Part shown: positions 8,576 to 10,291 of the stretch, piece after piece
Layout of the letters: every line of letters starts with the position of its first letter
Position numbering within the stretch: position 1 is the first letter of the stretch
Origin: JANOQP01 sp044227705
Lineage (GTDB): Bacteria; Bacteroidota; Bacteroidia; Chitinophagales; Saprospiraceae
DNA length: 10,291 nt
Reading direction: 5' to 3'
Assembly: GCA_044227705.1 (NCBI GenBank)
Contig: JBGAWE010000172.1
Location: 1-10,291, forward strand
Position numbers and translations under genes: made by a program
Notes under the pieces: generated by a model
Told to the model about the DNA's origin: nothing
Database searches by the model: none
Seen by the model: the letters and a program-made list of their open reading frames with translations, nothing else

Positions 8576-10291
8576 GCACTGCATCGAGGCCGGTCTGGAA
8601 ATGGGGCGGCACTTCGCGCAGTGACGGCGGCAGCGTCCCGGAGATTCTCGACTGATTCTCGCTCTCCAAACCGTTGAGCCTCGCCCAGTCTTCGCCAGTG
8701 GATAGGTAGACCGAGCCGCCTTCAACAAACCCGCATTCGGGCGGGTTCTCTGTGAAAAGGTGTTGTTTTTGCAGCAAATTGGACATGACCGCCCATTTCT
8801 CCCCTTTGAAAAGGTGGACGTTCCGCCGGTCGGCAAAACCCGCGTCGATGCCATTGTCGAACATCGCATCGAGGTTTTCTAAACCTTCTTCCAGCCGGAG
8901 CGAGTTGCGGATGGATCGCGGATAACCGATGTCCGCTGTCGGCACGAAACCGTCCAGCCGGTCAAAATCCGGGTCTGTGTAACGGAAAAACTGGCTGCCC
9001 GAGAAGACATAGGCCCGGCTCCCCGGCAGTTCCTCGCCGCTCGTTTTGTTGACATACGCAACCGTCACGACCGCATCGACGCGCCCGGTTTTGGCGATGT
9101 TGTTCTCGATTTTCCCCCAAAAACCCTGCACCGGCTTCGGGAAGCGGTCGTCCACCTTGTCAAGTTGGCCGCCTGAATAACGAACGAACTGCGCCGCCCC
9201 GTTGACCGGCGGGGCCATCGAAGTCCGCGCCGTCCCCATCATCTCATACGGGTTTTCAGGTCCGCAAGTGAAGACATAGCTCCGCCCGTCTTTCCCATGA
9301 AACGCCGCCGAAACCGACGTAAAACCGAGGCTGTCCCAATGCTCCGCAAGCGTCAGCGGGTCGCTCCACCAGCACTCGAGGTGGTCGAACGTGCAAAAAC
9401 GATTGTCCTTGAAAAGAAAAGTCTTGCCCGTTGGCGCGACGAAAACCGCGTGCGGCCGCCCAAACCCGGCCTCCATCAGCCGCGAGGGCAGGTTCCAAAA
9501 GTTGTCATCCACCATTTTTGGGAAACCCTCGTCGGGCTTCGTGTAGTCGCGGGTCGAGTAGCGGAGATATTGGCTTTGCCCGCCGTCGCCTGACTCGAAA
9601 AGGTAGGTCTTCCCGTCCATCACGAAGGCCGCCTCGATTCGGCCCAGACCGTGCCAGTCGGCCGCCGTGCTGCGCGGCCAGCCCTCGTCGACCTCGCCGT
9701 AGCTGGTGCCCGAATATCTGTAATATAGGCCCCCACTAAACAGGTAGGTCTTCCCGTCCAGCCCGACGAAGGCCGCGTCTACCGCGCCGGTTTCGGCCAG
9801 CGGGTTCTGGGTTTTACCCCATTTTTCGCTGGTTTTCTCTGTTTTCAGCTCAAAACCGGGCTTCCCGCCCGTCGCGGACATTGGATAGCGGAGATACTCG
9901 CCTTCTCGGAACAGGTGGACAAATGTTACATCGCCCCAGTTTTCATCACTGCCCTCGCGCCCTGAACCTCCGCCAGCCGGAGGGGGCGATGTTGCATTTC
10001 TCGGCCCAGCCCCGTCGCCCATCCCGTCGTTCGGGTGGACAAATGTTACGTTTCTCGCCCCGGCAAACGCCGCATCGACCCCATCTTCGAACACCTCGGG
10101 CAGCCCCGGCAGGAAACTTTCGAGCGACAACGGGCTGCCGTCCGAGCCGACCACGTTCGTGTTTTCGAGGCAGTCGGAATAGGGCATGACCTGAGTCCCG
10201 GCCAGCAGATAGGTGCGGCCGCCGAGCGGAAATGCCGCGTCGAACCTCCGTGCACCCTCGAAATTGTTCTTGATTTCCCCCCAAAAGCTGT
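8373..10291 (-). CDS. Hemopexin-repeat part of the same TcA-like protein, upstream frame (partial, ends prematurely)
   Basis: The frame is open from the right window edge to a stop at 8375-8373; the start lies outside the window. Down to 8577 (571 residues) it reads as hemopexin-like repeats with the recurring pattern DAAF, then DGKTYLFSG, then RYS, then DEGFPK. The last about 67 residues (8574-8376, starting HHWYGREHLPPG) lose all repeat character, while the neighbouring frame picks it up at once, so they are out-of-frame translation. This and the 1-8575 frame are therefore one broken or frameshifted gene. If it is really translated as is, the product would be a secreted or surface hemopexin-repeat protein without the Tc channel. 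A 40-43 residue Gly/Pro/Ser/Asn-rich insertion sits in repeat 2. I see no enzymatic motif. Hemopexin-like blades usually bind protein, glycan or metal ligands; the ligand here is unknown. Confidence 0.85.
   Translation of the reverse strand, partial: SFWGEIKNNFEGARRFDAAFPLGGRTYLLAGTQVMPYSDCLENTNVVGSDGSPLSLESFLPGLPEVFEDGVDAAFAGARNVTFVHPNDGMGDGAGPRNATSPPPAGGGSGREGSDENWGDVTFVHLFREGEYLRYPMSATGGKPGFELKTEKTSEKWGKTQNPLAETGAVDAAFVGLDGKTYLFSGGLYYRYSGTSYGEVDEGWPRSTAADWHGLGRIEAAFVMDGKTYLFESGDGGQSQYLRYSTRDYTKPDEGFPKMVDDNFWNLPSRLMEAGFGRPHAVFVAPTGKTFLFKDNRFCTFDHLECWWSDPLTLAEHWDSLGFTSVSAAFHGKDGRSYVFTCGPENPYEMMGTARTSMAPPVNGAAQFVRYSGGQLDKVDDRFPKPVQGFWGKIENNIAKTGRVDAVVTVAYVNKTSGEELPGSRAYVFSGSQFFRYTDPDFDRLDGFVPTADIGYPRSIRNSLRLEEGLENLDAMFDNGIDAGFADRRNVHLFKGEKWAVMSNLLQKQHLFTENPPECGFVEGGSVYLSTGEDWARLNGLESENQSRISGTLPPSLREVPPHFQTGLDAVHHWYGREHLPPGPRLLQHPPRTHLPAGRRMGARAQPSLPKQPRGCSFYGARRKGLCVQREPFFHLFG
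8570..8585 (-). other. Frame change (apparent one-base insertion) inside hemopexin repeat 10
   Basis: Upstream residues read FQTGLDAV in one frame, with the last good codon GTG at 8579-8577. Downstream residues read TTGTDGNTYLQGRDCYN in another, starting at ACC (8575-8573). Skipping the single base 8576 gives LDAVTTGTDG, which aligns without gaps to LDAGFVATDG in repeat 19 of the same protein. An extra base therefore explains the break better than a two-base loss. There is no homopolymer and no X-XXY-YYZ slippery heptamer; the sense bases are GCAGTGCACCACTGG. Both frames are open together from 8878 to 8376, so the shift point is placed by homology, not by stops. Confidence 0.85.
9921..10049 (-). 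mobile_element. 129-bp in-frame insert with repeat ends and nested palindromes (MITE/REP-like)
   Basis: The plus strand begins and ends with AAATGTTAC (9921-9929 and 10041-10049). The longer direct repeat GGTGGACAAATGTTAC lies at 9914-9929 and 10034-10049, exactly 120 bp apart. Inside are an inverted repeat ACATCGCCCC (9928-9937) / GGGGCGATGT (9983-9992), a hairpin CCTCCG-CCAGC-CGGAGG (9967-9983), and a third related unit at 9989-10008 that matches 10043-10062 in most positions. It splits repeat 2 between RNV and HLF; repeat 8 of the same protein reads RNVHLFKGEKW without interruption. Its length is a multiple of three and it encodes a linker ending in SDENWGDVTFV, so the frame is kept. There is no transposase; it would be non-autonomous. 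Confidence 0.62.
9967..9983. repeat. Perfect 6-bp stem hairpin in the centre of the insert
   Basis: CCTCCG (9967-9972), loop CCAGC, CGGAGG (9978-9983). It is nested within the arms ACATCGCCCC / GGGGCGATGT on one side. No T-tract follows on either strand and it lies inside coding sequence, so it is read as part of a palindromic repeat element rather than a terminator. Confidence 0.6.

Larger units (their letters stand above)
6780..10291 (-). repeat. Hemopexin-like repeat array 1, about 20 repeats
   Basis: Repeat motifs of the form [VI]DAAF followed by DGKTYLFSG start near these positions: 10230, 10065, 9768, 9624, 9441, 9300, 9066, 8835, 8727, 8577, 8435, 8273, 8063, 7916, 7751, 7538, 7346, 7169, 7031 and 6872. 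Spacing is about 45-75 codons, as expected for hemopexin blades (Pfam PF00045 type), four of which normally form one propeller. Some are degenerate (7538, reading MKLIFAAGRKV) and one contains the 129-bp insert (10065). Corresponding repeats recur with a period of about 1.3-1.4 kb, which is eight blades or two propellers. For example, the repeats at 9624 and 8273 share YLRYSTRDYTKPDEGFPK and YLCYSGDDYSKPDAGFPK, and those at 9441 and 8063 share CWWSDPLTLAEHW and HWSYPKPVERAW. The propeller count is inference. Confidence 0.88.

Noticed and set aside
9967..9983. Hairpin as an intrinsic terminator
   Set aside because: No following T-tract on either strand, and it lies inside an open reading frame; better explained as part of the palindromic insert.
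9914..10062. Spaced repeats as a CRISPR array
   Set aside because: Only two exact 16-bp copies plus one degenerate unit, irregular spacing, coding context, and no cas genes.

Overview
The whole 10.3 kb window is coding on the minus strand. It holds the middle and C-terminal part of one very large gene that runs off both edges. Conceptually joined, it encodes about 3,430 residues in the window (571 before and 2,858 after a single frame change near 8576). I recognise it as a TcA-type (TcdA/TccB-like) subunit of an insecticidal toxin complex (Tc/ABC toxin) that carries two long arrays of hemopexin-like repeats. Residue numbers below count from the first full codon at 10289, across the frame change.

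Layout in reading direction (right to left): hemopexin array 1, about 20 repeats (10291 to about 6780, residues 1-1170); the Tc 'ABC toxin N-terminal region' module (about 6780-5985); the first part of a neuraminidase-like region (about 5985-5045); hemopexin array 2, about 14 repeats, several degenerate (5044 to about 2766); the end of the neuraminidase-like region and the Tc channel region (about 2765-1480); a hydrophobic pore hairpin (1440-1262) and a coiled-coil helix (about 1180-985); and most of the TcB-binding domain (about 1010-2). The true N terminus and roughly the last hundred residues lie outside the window.

Three things disturb this simple picture. A one-base frame change inside repeat 10 (near 8576) splits the gene. 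A 129-bp in-frame insert (9921-10049) with terminal direct repeats and nested palindromes interrupts repeat 2. A 19-bp stretch from the edge of that insert recurs in opposite orientation at 8250-8268.

The organism is G+C-rich and bacterial. Codon use is uniform along the gene, and TTA, CTA and TCA codons are so rare that long open frames appear by chance on the opposite strand. No marker gene is present. A Gram-negative environmental bacterium, perhaps of the Bacteroidota, is a guess from the protein style and the repeat element, not a result. There is no intergenic DNA, RNA gene, promoter or terminator that I can support.
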